A DNA stretch of 32,448 nucleotides from Peptococcaceae bacterium (GTDB taxonomy: Bacteria > Bacillota > Peptococcia > Peptococcales > Peptococcaceae): the NCBI GenBank assembly GCA_017547685.1, contig JAFYPD010000015.1, positions 1 to 32,448 of the forward strand, given 5' to 3'. Shown in pieces: positions 9,517 through 16,952 of the stretch. Both the position numbers and the translations under genes were made by a program. The notes under the pieces were generated by a model that was not told the origin of the DNA, made no database searches, and was given only the letters and a program-made list of their open reading frames with translations. Numbering within the stretch: position 1 is the first letter of the stretch; every line of letters starts with the position of its first letter.

Positions 9517-10407
9517 TCAAATTGTTAAGTTCACTAAATTGCCAAACATTATGTCTGTTTCTTTCAATCTGTTTGCGTCCAGCCCGGCAGCTGGCGTAAA
9601 TGTCAATTCTCCGAATATTGGTTTATTATTTACGATATAAAAATCCACTCGCACAAACGGAAATGGCTCAGATAAATCTTCCGCTGAGCGAAGCAATTCC
9701 TGCAAACAGTCCGGTTTTCCAAAGGAAGGAACGCCTACTGCGTTGATACTGTCGGGATTAATTCTTTGAAACTCCCAATTCGAATTAAAAAAATAAAACT
9801 TTCGGTCTGTAATTTTATTGTCACACACTAGAATATAAAGAGCTTTTCCATGAAAGCAGTAAACCTTATAATCTGCAATCGGTGTATGATCTGCATTTTC
9901 CAGATATTTCTCACAAATTATTTTCTTTTCAATATGTTTATAATTGAGTTCTGCTTTTTTCTTCCAGAAATCTTCTTCATACCACTTTTTAATTTGATTT
10001 AGCACTGCAGTTTTATTCAAAGCAGTCTTATCAGAACAGATAATATTGTAACCACAACCATGATTACACTTTAAAACAAACTGATTGGGAAGTTTCTCCC
10101 AGTCAATTTGCGAAGGACTATCCCATACATCATACAAGTTATTTAACAAATCTTCATGATGCTTTTCTATCACATAGTCACGTACCTTATATTTGTCTGC
10201 ACACATTGTTATCAGTGAATTATTATTGTAATCATTCAATTTTAACCACATTATTTTTTCATTTAACGTGCGAGGTTCTTTTAAATTTAAAACCCTGTGA
10301 AATTTTTGCAAATATAAAATATGCGTCGCCAAAACAGGCGAATACCCAGAGATAACCTCAATAAACTTCCCATAGCCCTTTTTTAATAAATCCCTTGCAG
10401 TTACCAT
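9517..10407 (-). CDS. TupA-like ATP-grasp ligase, copy 1 (short form)
   Basis: A 296-residue protein of the TupA-like ATP-grasp family, named for the teichuronopeptide gene of alkaliphilic Bacillus. Recognisable blocks are RTLNEKIMWLKL (46-57), CADKYKVRDYV (69-79), LPNQFVLKCNHGCGYN (106-121, nucleotide-binding lysine and loop), ADYKVYCFHGK (178-188), FPFVRVDFY (249-257) and FGELTFTPAAG (265-275, metal-binding acidic end). ATP-grasp enzymes form an amide via an acyl-phosphate, so the expected role is coupling an amino acid to a carboxyl group such as glucuronate. It lacks the roughly 55-residue N-terminal extension of copies 2 and 3. ATG 10407 has no good ribosome site of its own; a small frame with a strong site ends across it, suggesting translational coupling. 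Substrate is unknown. Confidence 0.88.
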   Translation of the reverse strand: MVTARDLLKKGYGKFIEVISGYSPVLATHILYLQKFHRVLNLKEPRTLNEKIMWLKLNDYNNNSLITMCADKYKVRDYVIEKHHEDLLNNLYDVWDSPSQIDWEKLPNQFVLKCNHGCGYNIICSDKTALNKTAVLNQIKKWYEEDFWKKKAELNYKHIEKKIICEKYLENADHTPIADYKVYCFHGKALYILVCDNKITDRKFYFFNSNWEFQRINPDSINAVGVPSFGKPDCLQELLRSAEDLSEPFPFVRVDFYIVNNKPIFGELTFTPAAGLDANRLKETDIMFGNLVNLTI

Positions 10408-10475
10408 TTCCGATTGTACCGTCTTTTCTTCTGTTCCAGATTATTATGCTTAATTGCAAGTCCAACTTTCTGCAT
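10401..10475 (-). pseudogene. 24-codon frame resembling the N-terminus of the CeoS homologue
   Basis: Directly downstream of a strong AAGGAGA site (about 10481-10487) lies ATG 10475 and a frame of 24 codons ending in TAA at 10401-10403. Its start, MQKVGLAIKHNNLEQKKRR, lines up with the start of the CeoS homologue in this window, MKTVGFVVSHKNNEKRR: M, VG, a hydrophobic triad, H, N and the K-R-R motif agree when two or three residues are gapped. Downstream resemblance stops at KRR. The stop overlaps the ligase start as ATGGTAA, so it could be a remnant of a second ceo gene that now serves as a translation-coupling leader for the ligase. A chance match is possible because the segment is short. 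Confidence 0.5.
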
Positions 10476-10493
10476 ACAAATCTCCTTACAGTT

Positions 10494-11573
10494 TTAAATT
10501 TCCACATTTGCCTTAGGGAGCGTCAAATATTCCCCAAATCGATTATCCCACTCTTCAAAGTATGTGTTAAAACCGCCTCCCGGAGAAAATGTTAATTCGC
10601 CCACATATATTTTTCCATCTACCTCATAAAAATCAACTCTAACAAGAGGAAATGGCACTGCTAATTTTTCAGCAATTTCCAACATTTTATAAAAAGAACT
10701 TGTTTTCTTAAAGTTTTCTGTAGTTACAAAACTATTAGGGGAAGGCTGTATACAATTTCCATCCAAATCATAATTGATATATTTTGTTTTTGTTTTTCTA
10801 TCTTTACAAACTAAAAAATGTTTGCAAATCCCATTATAACAATAGAACTTATAATCAATTATTTCCCCAGAAGATGGTTCTAACAATTCTTCAGCTATGA
10901 TACGCGGAGGAATATCTTTGCTATCCCATTCAAAACTTTGATAGTAATAATTGTTCCATGGTTGTAACCAATTACTAAGCATTGCCTTGGTTTTATGAAT
11001 GTCTAAAGATTTTTTGTTTTTTACAAGAATATTCTGCAAATCCCCCCAACCCCAGGTAGACTTGATTGCAAAACTATTCGGCAATTTATCAAAATCGATA
11101 TCATTTACATTGTCCCATACTCCGTATAAAGGTACAACGTACTCATCCCCTACAATTTCACGTATATACTCTTTAACAGAAAACTTATCGACACATTTCG
11201 TCATTAATGGATCGTGATAATAAATTCTCATCCATTGCATCTTTTCATTTAAACTTTTCGGATGATCTAAATTAGGAAATCTTCCAATAACAGAATAATA
11301 CATTTGTTCAACGACCCATCGACGGATTGGAAGACCGTCTTGCTTCTCTAATAGATAGTTATAAATACGCTTGTTATAAAGGTACTCTTGGGTCACAGGA
11401 TAAATAACATCCATTTGTTTTTTTGTATTTACATTTTTCTCAGTATTTTCTGTATTATCCAGCATATATGGTATCTGGTTATCAACTTCACTTGCAACTT
11501 TATATAATTTACCTATATACATTTTAGCTTTAGCAGAATTTTGTAATATTTTTTTAACCTGTTTTTTTATCAA
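10494..11573 (-). CDS. TupA-like ATP-grasp ligase, copy 2 (long form)
   Basis: A 359-residue member of the same family. After a basic, variable N-terminal extension of about 100 residues come HPKSLNEKMQWMRI (104-117), CVDKFSVKEYI (127-137), LPNSFAIKSTWGWG (ATP-binding strand, about 164-177), IIDYKFYCYNG, VPFPLVRVDFYEVDGK and YVGELTFSPGGGF. The start is TTG 11573, chosen for the ideal GAGGAGG site eight bases upstream; no ATG is near. It sits 18 bp after copy 3. Compared with copy 1 the nucleotide-binding loop reads STWGWG in place of CNHGCG, so the copies differ near the active site and probably in substrate. The gene is visibly richer in A/T than the neighbouring division genes, in keeping with a transferred surface-polymer locus. 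Expected activity is ATP-dependent amide formation on a uronic acid or a growing peptide branch. Confidence 0.88.
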   Translation of the reverse strand: MIKKQVKKILQNSAKAKMYIGKLYKVASEVDNQIPYMLDNTENTEKNVNTKKQMDVIYPVTQEYLYNKRIYNYLLEKQDGLPIRRWVVEQMYYSVIGRFPNLDHPKSLNEKMQWMRIYYHDPLMTKCVDKFSVKEYIREIVGDEYVVPLYGVWDNVNDIDFDKLPNSFAIKSTWGWGDLQNILVKNKKSLDIHKTKAMLSNWLQPWNNYYYQSFEWDSKDIPPRIIAEELLEPSSGEIIDYKFYCYNGICKHFLVCKDRKTKTKYINYDLDGNCIQPSPNSFVTTENFKKTSSFYKMLEIAEKLAVPFPLVRVDFYEVDGKIYVGELTFSPGGGFNTYFEEWDNRFGEYLTLPKANVEI

Positions 11574-11591
11574 AGTAACTGCCTCCTCTTT

Positions 11592-12665
11592 TTAAATATT
11601 TGCAGTTGGTAAAGTTATTAAATCTCCCAATTTATAATCCCACTCCAGTGGTTCAAACGTTTCATAACCACCACCAGGATAAAATGTCAATTCTCCAACA
11701 TATACTTTCTTTTGATCACTAGATTCATAAAAATCCACTCTAACAAAAGGAAAAGGTTCGCATAGTTTTTGAGCCAGCTCAACCATTAAATCAAAGTTTT
11801 TAGGTTTCTTAATTTCATAACTTGTATTTGGATATTTACGTGTAAACGGTAACAAATTCCAGTCAAGATCATAGAAATTTACACACATTTGTTTATCTCT
11901 ATCAGCAACAATAAACAACATCTCAACCTTCCCATTAAAGCACATAAATTTGTAATCCAACAACGCACCACCATCCAGTGCATCTATATATTCTTCAGCA
12001 AGTATTCTTGGTTTAACATTTTTGTATGCACTACAATAAGATGAACACAATGTATTTCTAGGTAATAACCACGAGCTCATTATTGTTTTTAAATTATCTA
12101 TATCTAACTGTTCTTTATCTTCCACTACAACAATATGACGGCCATCACTTTGAACCGTTGACTTCAAAACGAATTTTTGCGGAAGCGCAGAAAAATCAAT
12201 TTGATTTTCATCATCCCAAACACCATAAAGGGGCACTGTATAACCATCCCCCAAGACTTCTTTAACATATTGTTTGAACTCGGCCTTATCAACACAACGA
12301 GCTTCCTTAGAATCATAGTAATTCAATTTTAACCATTGAAGTTTCTGATTAAATGTTTTTGGATTGTCCAAATCCAAATAATACTTACAATTATTGTAAA
12401 AAATCCGCTTTAATTCTCTTGACCTTTCTTCTTTTGTCAAAAATTTCGAATTCAAATAATCGATTGAATGGCCACTATAGGTTACTTTATCTGACACCAA
12501 TACCCCCATTTTCTTATTTTTAGGACTTAATGAAACGGGATCAGGCGATGAATTATCAGGGAAAGATGCATTATATAGTCGATAAATAATCTTTCGACAT
12601 CTACTTGATTTCTGTATTATTTTCTTAACTGTTTTTTTCAATATTTCTTTCATATTATTTTTCAT
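11592..12665 (-). CDS. TupA-like ATP-grasp ligase, copy 3 (long form)
   Basis: A 357-residue family member and the first of three tandem ligase genes. A basic N-terminal extension (many Lys/Arg in residues 1-30) and a linker are followed by NPKTFNQKLQWLKL, CVDKAEFKQYV, LPQKFVLKSTVQSDGRHIV (nucleotide-binding strand and loop), LLDYKFMCFNGK, EPFPFVRVDFY and YVGELTFYPGGGY. The catalytic framework is complete, so it is probably active. ATG 12665 has GGAGG at good spacing. It begins 52 bp after ugd and ends 18 bp before copy 2; the C-termini of copies 2 and 3 share the GD/GE-x-LTLP-x-AN ending, so these two are closest to each other, while copy 1 is more distant. Amino acid and sugar acid substrates are unknown. 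Confidence 0.88.
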   Translation of the reverse strand: MKNNMKEILKKTVKKIIQKSSRCRKIIYRLYNASFPDNSSPDPVSLSPKNKKMGVLVSDKVTYSGHSIDYLNSKFLTKEERSRELKRIFYNNCKYYLDLDNPKTFNQKLQWLKLNYYDSKEARCVDKAEFKQYVKEVLGDGYTVPLYGVWDDENQIDFSALPQKFVLKSTVQSDGRHIVVVEDKEQLDIDNLKTIMSSWLLPRNTLCSSYCSAYKNVKPRILAEEYIDALDGGALLDYKFMCFNGKVEMLFIVADRDKQMCVNFYDLDWNLLPFTRKYPNTSYEIKKPKNFDLMVELAQKLCEPFPFVRVDFYESSDQKKVYVGELTFYPGGGYETFEPLEWDYKLGDLITLPTANI

Positions 12666-12717
12666 TATTTTTCCTCCTGTTTTTTAAACAACTTATCCTT
12701 TTGACATATTGCCATTG

Positions 12718-14019
12718 TTAACGCCCAATCGATTCATATATGACTCCTAGTTCTTTCATTTTCTCTGTTTCAAAGCAATTACGCCCATCTAAGATAATCG
12801 CTTTTTTCATCGTTTGAAATACTTGTAAGTCTAATGCTTTCACGTCCGCCCATTCAGTAAAGATAAAGCAGAGATCTGCATCATTTAATGCTTCTTCTGG
12901 TGTGGCATAGTATACAATATTGTTTGTATTACAATCGGCTTTCTCCATAACTTTCTGAAAATTCTCTACCCCTACTGCATCCCATGCATGGATAGTAGCT
13001 CCTTCATCTAACAATATTGGTACATTTACTAGAGATGGAGCTTCACGCAAATCATCTGTGTCTGGTTTGAAGGTTAGCCCTAGTACTGCTACGGTTAATC
13101 CATCAAAACTTTCGTAATATTTTCTTGCTTTCTTCAATAGTTTTATTTTTTGTAATTCATTTACTTCAATGGCTGCTTTGACAGTTTTTATCTCATAATC
13201 ATGAAAGTTTGCCAGCCAGTGCAATGCTTTTGTATCCTTTGGAAAACAGCTGCCGCCATATCCTATCCCTGCATTTAAAAACTGATTCCCAATACGAGGA
13301 TCCAAACCCATACCAGCAGTTACATCCTGAATATCTGCTCCCACCAGTTCACACAAATTAGCAATTTCATTTACATACGAAATTTTCAAAGCCAGAAAAT
13401 CGTTGGATGCGTATTTGATCATTTCTGCAGAGCGCCGGTTTGTCACCAGTATTGGCGATTCAAAACCTGCATACACTTCTTTTAATACTGCTTCTGCATG
13501 TTCACTTTCCACACCCAGCACAATGCGGCTGGCATACAGTGTATCGCTCACGGCTGTCCCCTGCGCCAGAAATTCCGGATTACTGGCCACTTCCAGAGTC
13601 ACATCATGCACTTTTTCTTTCTGCAGGATAGCCTCTACCTTGTCATTGGTACCGATTGGCACGGTAGATTTTACTACTACAATGCAGTTTTTTTCCGCAC
13701 TCTGTGCAATCTGTTTTGCTGATTCATATACATAAGTCAGATTCGCAGATCCGTCTTTTTTCTCCGGCGTGCCTACCCCAATAAAAATAACCTCAGCATC
13801 TTTATACGCATTCTGATAATCCGTTGTATAGGTTAAACGCTCCGCATGTTGCTGCATTAAATCTTCTAAATCTTTTTCATAAATAGGGCTTTTTCCGCTC
13901 TGCAGCATCTTTATTTTAGTTTCATTCAAATCTACACAGGTTACGGTATGCCCTTTATGCGCCAGGCAAACAGCTGTCACCAGCCCCACATAGCCTGTCC
14001 CTGCAACGGCTATTTTCAT
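12718..14019 (-). CDS. ugd: UDP-glucose 6-dehydrogenase
   Basis: The enzyme oxidises UDP-glucose twice with NAD to UDP-glucuronate in the cytoplasm. The 433-residue product has the N-terminal Rossmann motif GTGYVG (7-12), the GVGTPEKKDG loop (81-90), KSTVPIGT (117-124), NPEFLAQGTAV (147-157), and the catalytic block GYGGSCFPKD with the nucleophilic cysteine at about 258. The C-terminal UDP-binding domain contains VLGLTFKPDTDDLREAPS. Length is normal. It lies 8 bp after the ABC ATPase gene and just before the three ATP-grasp ligases, which points to glucuronate as the carboxyl-bearing sugar of the polymer made here. A UDP-N-acetylmannosamine dehydrogenase is the main alternative in this family, but the motif set fits Ugd better. 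Confidence 0.95.
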   Translation of the reverse strand: MKIAVAGTGYVGLVTAVCLAHKGHTVTCVDLNETKIKMLQSGKSPIYEKDLEDLMQQHAERLTYTTDYQNAYKDAEVIFIGVGTPEKKDGSANLTYVYESAKQIAQSAEKNCIVVVKSTVPIGTNDKVEAILQKEKVHDVTLEVASNPEFLAQGTAVSDTLYASRIVLGVESEHAEAVLKEVYAGFESPILVTNRRSAEMIKYASNDFLALKISYVNEIANLCELVGADIQDVTAGMGLDPRIGNQFLNAGIGYGGSCFPKDTKALHWLANFHDYEIKTVKAAIEVNELQKIKLLKKARKYYESFDGLTVAVLGLTFKPDTDDLREAPSLVNVPILLDEGATIHAWDAVGVENFQKVMEKADCNTNNIVYYATPEEALNDADLCFIFTEWADVKALDLQVFQTMKKAIILDGRNCFETEKMKELGVIYESIGR

Positions 14020-14027
14020 TGCAATCC

Positions 14028-14756
14028 CTACTTTTTCATATATTTCTCGTACATATCACACATGGTTTTCGTGTCCCCGATGCCACGCATTTCACCTTTT
14101 TCCAGCCATACAACCTGCGTACACAATTCTCGCACCTGGCTTAAAGAATGAGATACCAGTATCGTAGTAGTACCGCCGCTCATCATCTCGCGCATACGCG
14201 CTTCACTTTTTCTGCGAAATGCCATATCACCAACCGAAAGCACCTCATCTAAAACCAGAATATCCGGGTTTACACGGCTGGCAATAGAAAACGCAAGTTT
14301 GCTGCGCATACCGCTGGAAAGCTTTTTATACATGACATCCTCAAACTCTTTTAGTTCTGAGAATTCAATTATTTTTTCATATTCATCTTTCACAAAGTCC
14401 CGCGTATACCCCAGTAATGCACCACGCAGGTAAACATTTTCTTTTACCGTTAAATCACCGTCAAAACCGGCACCTAATTCTAACAAAGCCGCAACAGAGC
14501 CATTTGCTTTGATACTCCCTTTTGTAGGAGGCATAATACCTGCCAGCACTTTTAAAATAGTAGATTTGCCGGAACCATTGCTGCCGACAATCCCTAACAT
14601 TTCTCCTTTGTTTACATGAAAACTTACATCACGCAATGCCCATAATTCTTTTTTTACAAGCTGGCCTTTTGCTTTTTTTATTAAATATTCTTTCAGACCA
14701 ATATCTTTGAAGTCTCCCAAAACATATCTAACGGAAACATTGTTTACATTTATCAT
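14028..14756 (-). CDS. ABC exporter ATPase for surface polysaccharide (Wzt/TagH type)
   Basis: ATP-binding subunit of a polysaccharide or teichoic acid exporter. In 242 residues it shows Walker A GSNGSGKST, the Q-loop region ELGAGFDGDLTVKENVY typical of polysaccharide exporters, the signature LSSGMRSKLAFS, Walker B ILVLDE, and switch histidine VSHS. It ends right after the nucleotide-binding domain and so lacks the carbohydrate-binding C-terminal domain of O9a-type Wzt; it resembles the short KpsT/TagH form. ATG 14756 follows GGAGC. It lies 11 bp downstream of its permease and 8 bp upstream of ugd. Export of a glycan assembled in the cytoplasm is expected. Confidence 0.94.
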   Translation of the reverse strand: MINVNNVSVRYVLGDFKDIGLKEYLIKKAKGQLVKKELWALRDVSFHVNKGEMLGIVGSNGSGKSTILKVLAGIMPPTKGSIKANGSVAALLELGAGFDGDLTVKENVYLRGALLGYTRDFVKDEYEKIIEFSELKEFEDVMYKKLSSGMRSKLAFSIASRVNPDILVLDEVLSVGDMAFRRKSEARMREMMSGGTTTILVSHSLSQVRELCTQVVWLEKGEMRGIGDTKTMCDMYEKYMKK

Positions 14757-14767
14757 TACGTCAGCTC

Positions 14768-15550
14768 CTATACGTAATACAGGAATTTATAATTATATTT
14801 TTTGTACATCCAACAGCCGATAGCGAATAAAAGCACAGATACTGCCAGCATTGCACCATGAAACCATAATGCCGGTATCACACCGTCAATTACCACACTG
14901 CGGAAATAGGTTACATAATAATACAGCGGGTTCAGATAAAAAATCCATCGCTGGCCAGGCTCCAGTATATCCACCGTATAAAAAATCGGGGTAGCGTACA
15001 TCAAAGCCAGTGTAAATACACTGTACAAATACTGAATATCTTTAAAAAAAACAAACAGTGCTGAAAGAATCAAGCCAATACCGCAAATGAAAACAAACAT
15101 ACATGCAACTGGATATAACAGCGTAATAAACTTCCAGGTAATCGGCAATTTATAAGCAATTACAAATACAAAATATACAACCAGCGTTAAAAAGAAATTA
15201 ATACTGCTGGAAGCAACACGCGAAAATAAAAACATATATTTCGGCACTTTTACTTTAGAGAAAATATATGCATTAGACATTAACGAATTCATCGCGCCAT
15301 TGGTGGCATCATTGTAGTATTGATAAATCAGCCATCCAGAAAATAGATAAATCGTATAGTACTCCTGGGTGCGGCCAAAGAAATTTCCAAATATAAAATT
15401 CATCACTAACATTGTCAGCAATGGAGCCAGCATACTCCACAGCACACCTAGAAAACTGCGTTTATATTTCTTTTTGAAATCCCGTTTTACTAACTCAGCA
15501 AATACGAATTTATAACGCTTATATAATTTAACTAAATTCAAGTTTTTCAC
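14768..15550 (-). CDS. ABC-2 polysaccharide exporter permease (Wzm/TagG type)
   Basis: A 260-residue membrane protein with the ABC-2 export fold. The cytoplasmic amphipathic start contains LVKRDFKKKYKRSFLGVLWS, a hallmark of TagG/KpsM/Wzm permeases, followed by about six hydrophobic segments, for example LAPLLTMLVMNFIFGNFF, FFLTLVVYFVFVIAY and MLAVSVLLFAIGCWM. The conserved NPLYYYVTYFRS motif is present before the last segment. The start is GTG 15550, with an AAGG site overlapping the stop region of the upstream gene. With the ATPase next to it, it should move the finished or undecaprenyl-linked glycan across the membrane. Confidence 0.93.
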   Translation of the reverse strand: MKNLNLVKLYKRYKFVFAELVKRDFKKKYKRSFLGVLWSMLAPLLTMLVMNFIFGNFFGRTQEYYTIYLFSGWLIYQYYNDATNGAMNSLMSNAYIFSKVKVPKYMFLFSRVASSSINFFLTLVVYFVFVIAYKLPITWKFITLLYPVACMFVFICGIGLILSALFVFFKDIQYLYSVFTLALMYATPIFYTVDILEPGQRWIFYLNPLYYYVTYFRSVVIDGVIPALWFHGAMLAVSVLLFAIGCWMYKKYNYKFLYYV

Positions 15551-15558
15551 TTACCTTT

Positions 15559-16449
15559 TTATTTCAGTTTTTTTAACACATATCTCGCACACCGGCTTAC
15601 CATGCTGCGCCGTTTTGTGCCGGGCGGCAATACCATATTCACCAGTTTCATGCGCTGCAGGCCGCCTTTGCTGCCATCCATGTTTGCAAAGTGTACGCGG
15701 CTGAGTTCACAGCTTTTTATGTTACCCTGTTGTTTCATGTGCGTGTACCAGATACCGAATAACCGCTCTGCCAGATAGCCGTCTACACGCATGGCAGCTT
15801 TATTGCCATTATATTTATTCCAGCTATTGCGATGGTCAAATTCCTCTAACAACGGAAACAGCCAGTTACAATACGCATGGAAATGCTCATGTCTCATGAT
15901 ATACATATTTTTTAAATACAGCCGGGTATTGCTCAGATATTGTTCCACTGCATTTTTATAATCCGGATGCAGTTCTTTCACCAGATTGGCCGCCAGCTGC
16001 AAATCTTCCATATAGTGATGCGGTGCACGGCTGTAGTTTTCCCACACCGTTTCATACATATTTTCTGCTGCCGGCACAATGATGTCGTACTGGCTGATCA
16101 ACTGTTCCATCTGCTCTGGTGCACAATTCATACGCCGCAAGGTTACATCATCAGGAAAATCGTAAATCATATATGGGTGTTTCTCTGTATGAAAGCTGAA
16201 ATACCGTCGATAATGATAAAATCCGTAATAATCCGCCTGTTCGTTCTTCCACACCCAATACTGGCCGGTTAATTCACAGTAGGAATTATTTTTTGCGGAA
16301 ATATTATCTCCGGCATCATCGTGCAGAAATCCGTCCAGAGGGCTGTGCAAAGCTGTGCCAATCTGCAATGGTTTCAATAAAGGATGTTCTGGCACATATG
16401 TCTGTTTATGCGTTGCTACATATATTCTGATATCTGCCAAACTGTCCAC
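15559..16449 (-). CDS. DUF4422 glycosyltransferase-like protein
   Basis: First gene of the glycan operon; 296 residues. The N-terminal DIRIYVATHK and the central NSYCELTGQYWVWKN and YYGFYHYRRYF blocks are the signature of DUF4422 proteins, which occur in capsule and exopolysaccharide loci and are thought to transfer sugars. No signal peptide or clear membrane span is present; the C-terminus is basic, which may help membrane contact. The start is uncertain: GTG 16449 has AAGGG only one base away, whereas TTG 16440, three codons in, has the same site at a better 9-base distance. The gene ends 8 bp before the permease. Donor sugar unknown. Confidence 0.85.
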   Translation of the reverse strand: MDSLADIRIYVATHKQTYVPEHPLLKPLQIGTALHSPLDGFLHDDAGDNISAKNNSYCELTGQYWVWKNEQADYYGFYHYRRYFSFHTEKHPYMIYDFPDDVTLRRMNCAPEQMEQLISQYDIIVPAAENMYETVWENYSRAPHHYMEDLQLAANLVKELHPDYKNAVEQYLSNTRLYLKNMYIMRHEHFHAYCNWLFPLLEEFDHRNSWNKYNGNKAAMRVDGYLAERLFGIWYTHMKQQGNIKSCELSRVHFANMDGSKGGLQRMKLVNMVLPPGTKRRSMVSRCARYVLKKLK

Positions 16450-16497
16450 ACCCTTTTATCCGATAAAGCATCTTTTTGCATCATTCCAGAAATAAAA

Positions 16498-16526
16498 TCT
16501 ATAATCCATTCTTTTCTGTTTTACAA
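16498..16526 (-). promoter_or_regulatory. Putative promoter of the glycan operon
   Basis: On the minus strand TTGTAA (16521-16526) and TATAGA (16498-16503) are 17 bp apart, giving a leader of about 40-50 nt before the DUF4422 start. A second possible pair further upstream is TTGGAA and TAAACT near 16555-16585, also 17 bp apart. Both match the vegetative consensus at only 4 of 6 positions in each element. Confidence 0.4.
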
Positions 16527-16615
16527 TTTGCGGATTTTAGATATTAGTTTTAGTTTATCACAATTTATCCGTATTTCCAATATGTTTTTGTATTTACGGA
16601 ATCTATAAGCAAAAT

Positions 16616-16663
16616 AAAAAGACTGCCGCTATATCAGAATTGACATAGACGGCAGTCTTTTTT
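16616..16663 (-). terminator. Strong intrinsic terminator, works in both directions by shape
   Basis: The arms AAAGACTGCCG (about 16618-16629) and CGGCAGTCTTT (about 16649-16660) form an 11-bp or longer stem with a loop of about 19 nt, flanked by A-runs on the left and T-runs on the right. On the minus strand it closes the transporter/DUF1540 unit and separates it from the glycan operon. Confidence 0.9.
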
Positions 16664-16692
16664 ATGCATTTCTTATTCTGTTTTGTTACCGC

Positions 16693-16857
16693 TTATTTCA
16701 GTACGAAGGACTGGCAGTCGGTGCACTGTTTTTCGGTTGGATTTGCTTCGTGGGTGCCTACCTGAATTTCACGCAGGGAGCAGTAGTTCTGGCCCTGTGC
16801 GTGGTGTCTGCACTGCTGCACGGTACATTTGATACTCTGGTTAATCTGACCTGTCAT
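16693..16857 (-). CDS. Small DUF1540 cysteine-rich protein (54 residues)
   Basis: ATG 16857 has a perfect AGGAGG site eight bases upstream and the frame runs 54 codons to TAA. The product begins MTGQINQSIKCTVQQCRHHA, then has NYCSLREIQVG and ends CTDCQSFVLK. The pattern C11-x4-C16 ... C26 ... C45-x2-C48 followed by SF fits DUF1540, a short family common in anaerobic Bacillota, usually thought to bind metal through its cysteines. Function is not known. It follows the AEC transporter by 95 bp and is followed at once by a strong terminator. It was too short to stand out as a gene by length alone, but the ribosome site and motif make it convincing. Confidence 0.88.
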   Translation of the reverse strand: MTGQINQSIKCTVQQCRHHAQGQNYCSLREIQVGTHEANPTEKQCTDCQSFVLK

Positions 16858-16952
16858 GGTTTTCTACCTCCTGAATTTTTAATTTGGTGATACAGGCATT
16901 AGTATGGACAGGTTGCAATGTTTTATACGCATGATAAAAAAGTCTGAATTTT

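Noticed and set aside
9500-9520. TTG 9520 as start of the carboxyethylornithine synthase
   Set aside because: It would start within the upstream stop codon, lacks family support for the extra seven residues, and ATG 9499 gives the canonical beginning.
16928-16950. Possible terminator between the AEC transporter and DUF1540 (TCTGA/TCAGA then T-run)
   Set aside because: The stem is only 5 bp and AT-rich; it is unlikely to stop transcription efficiently.
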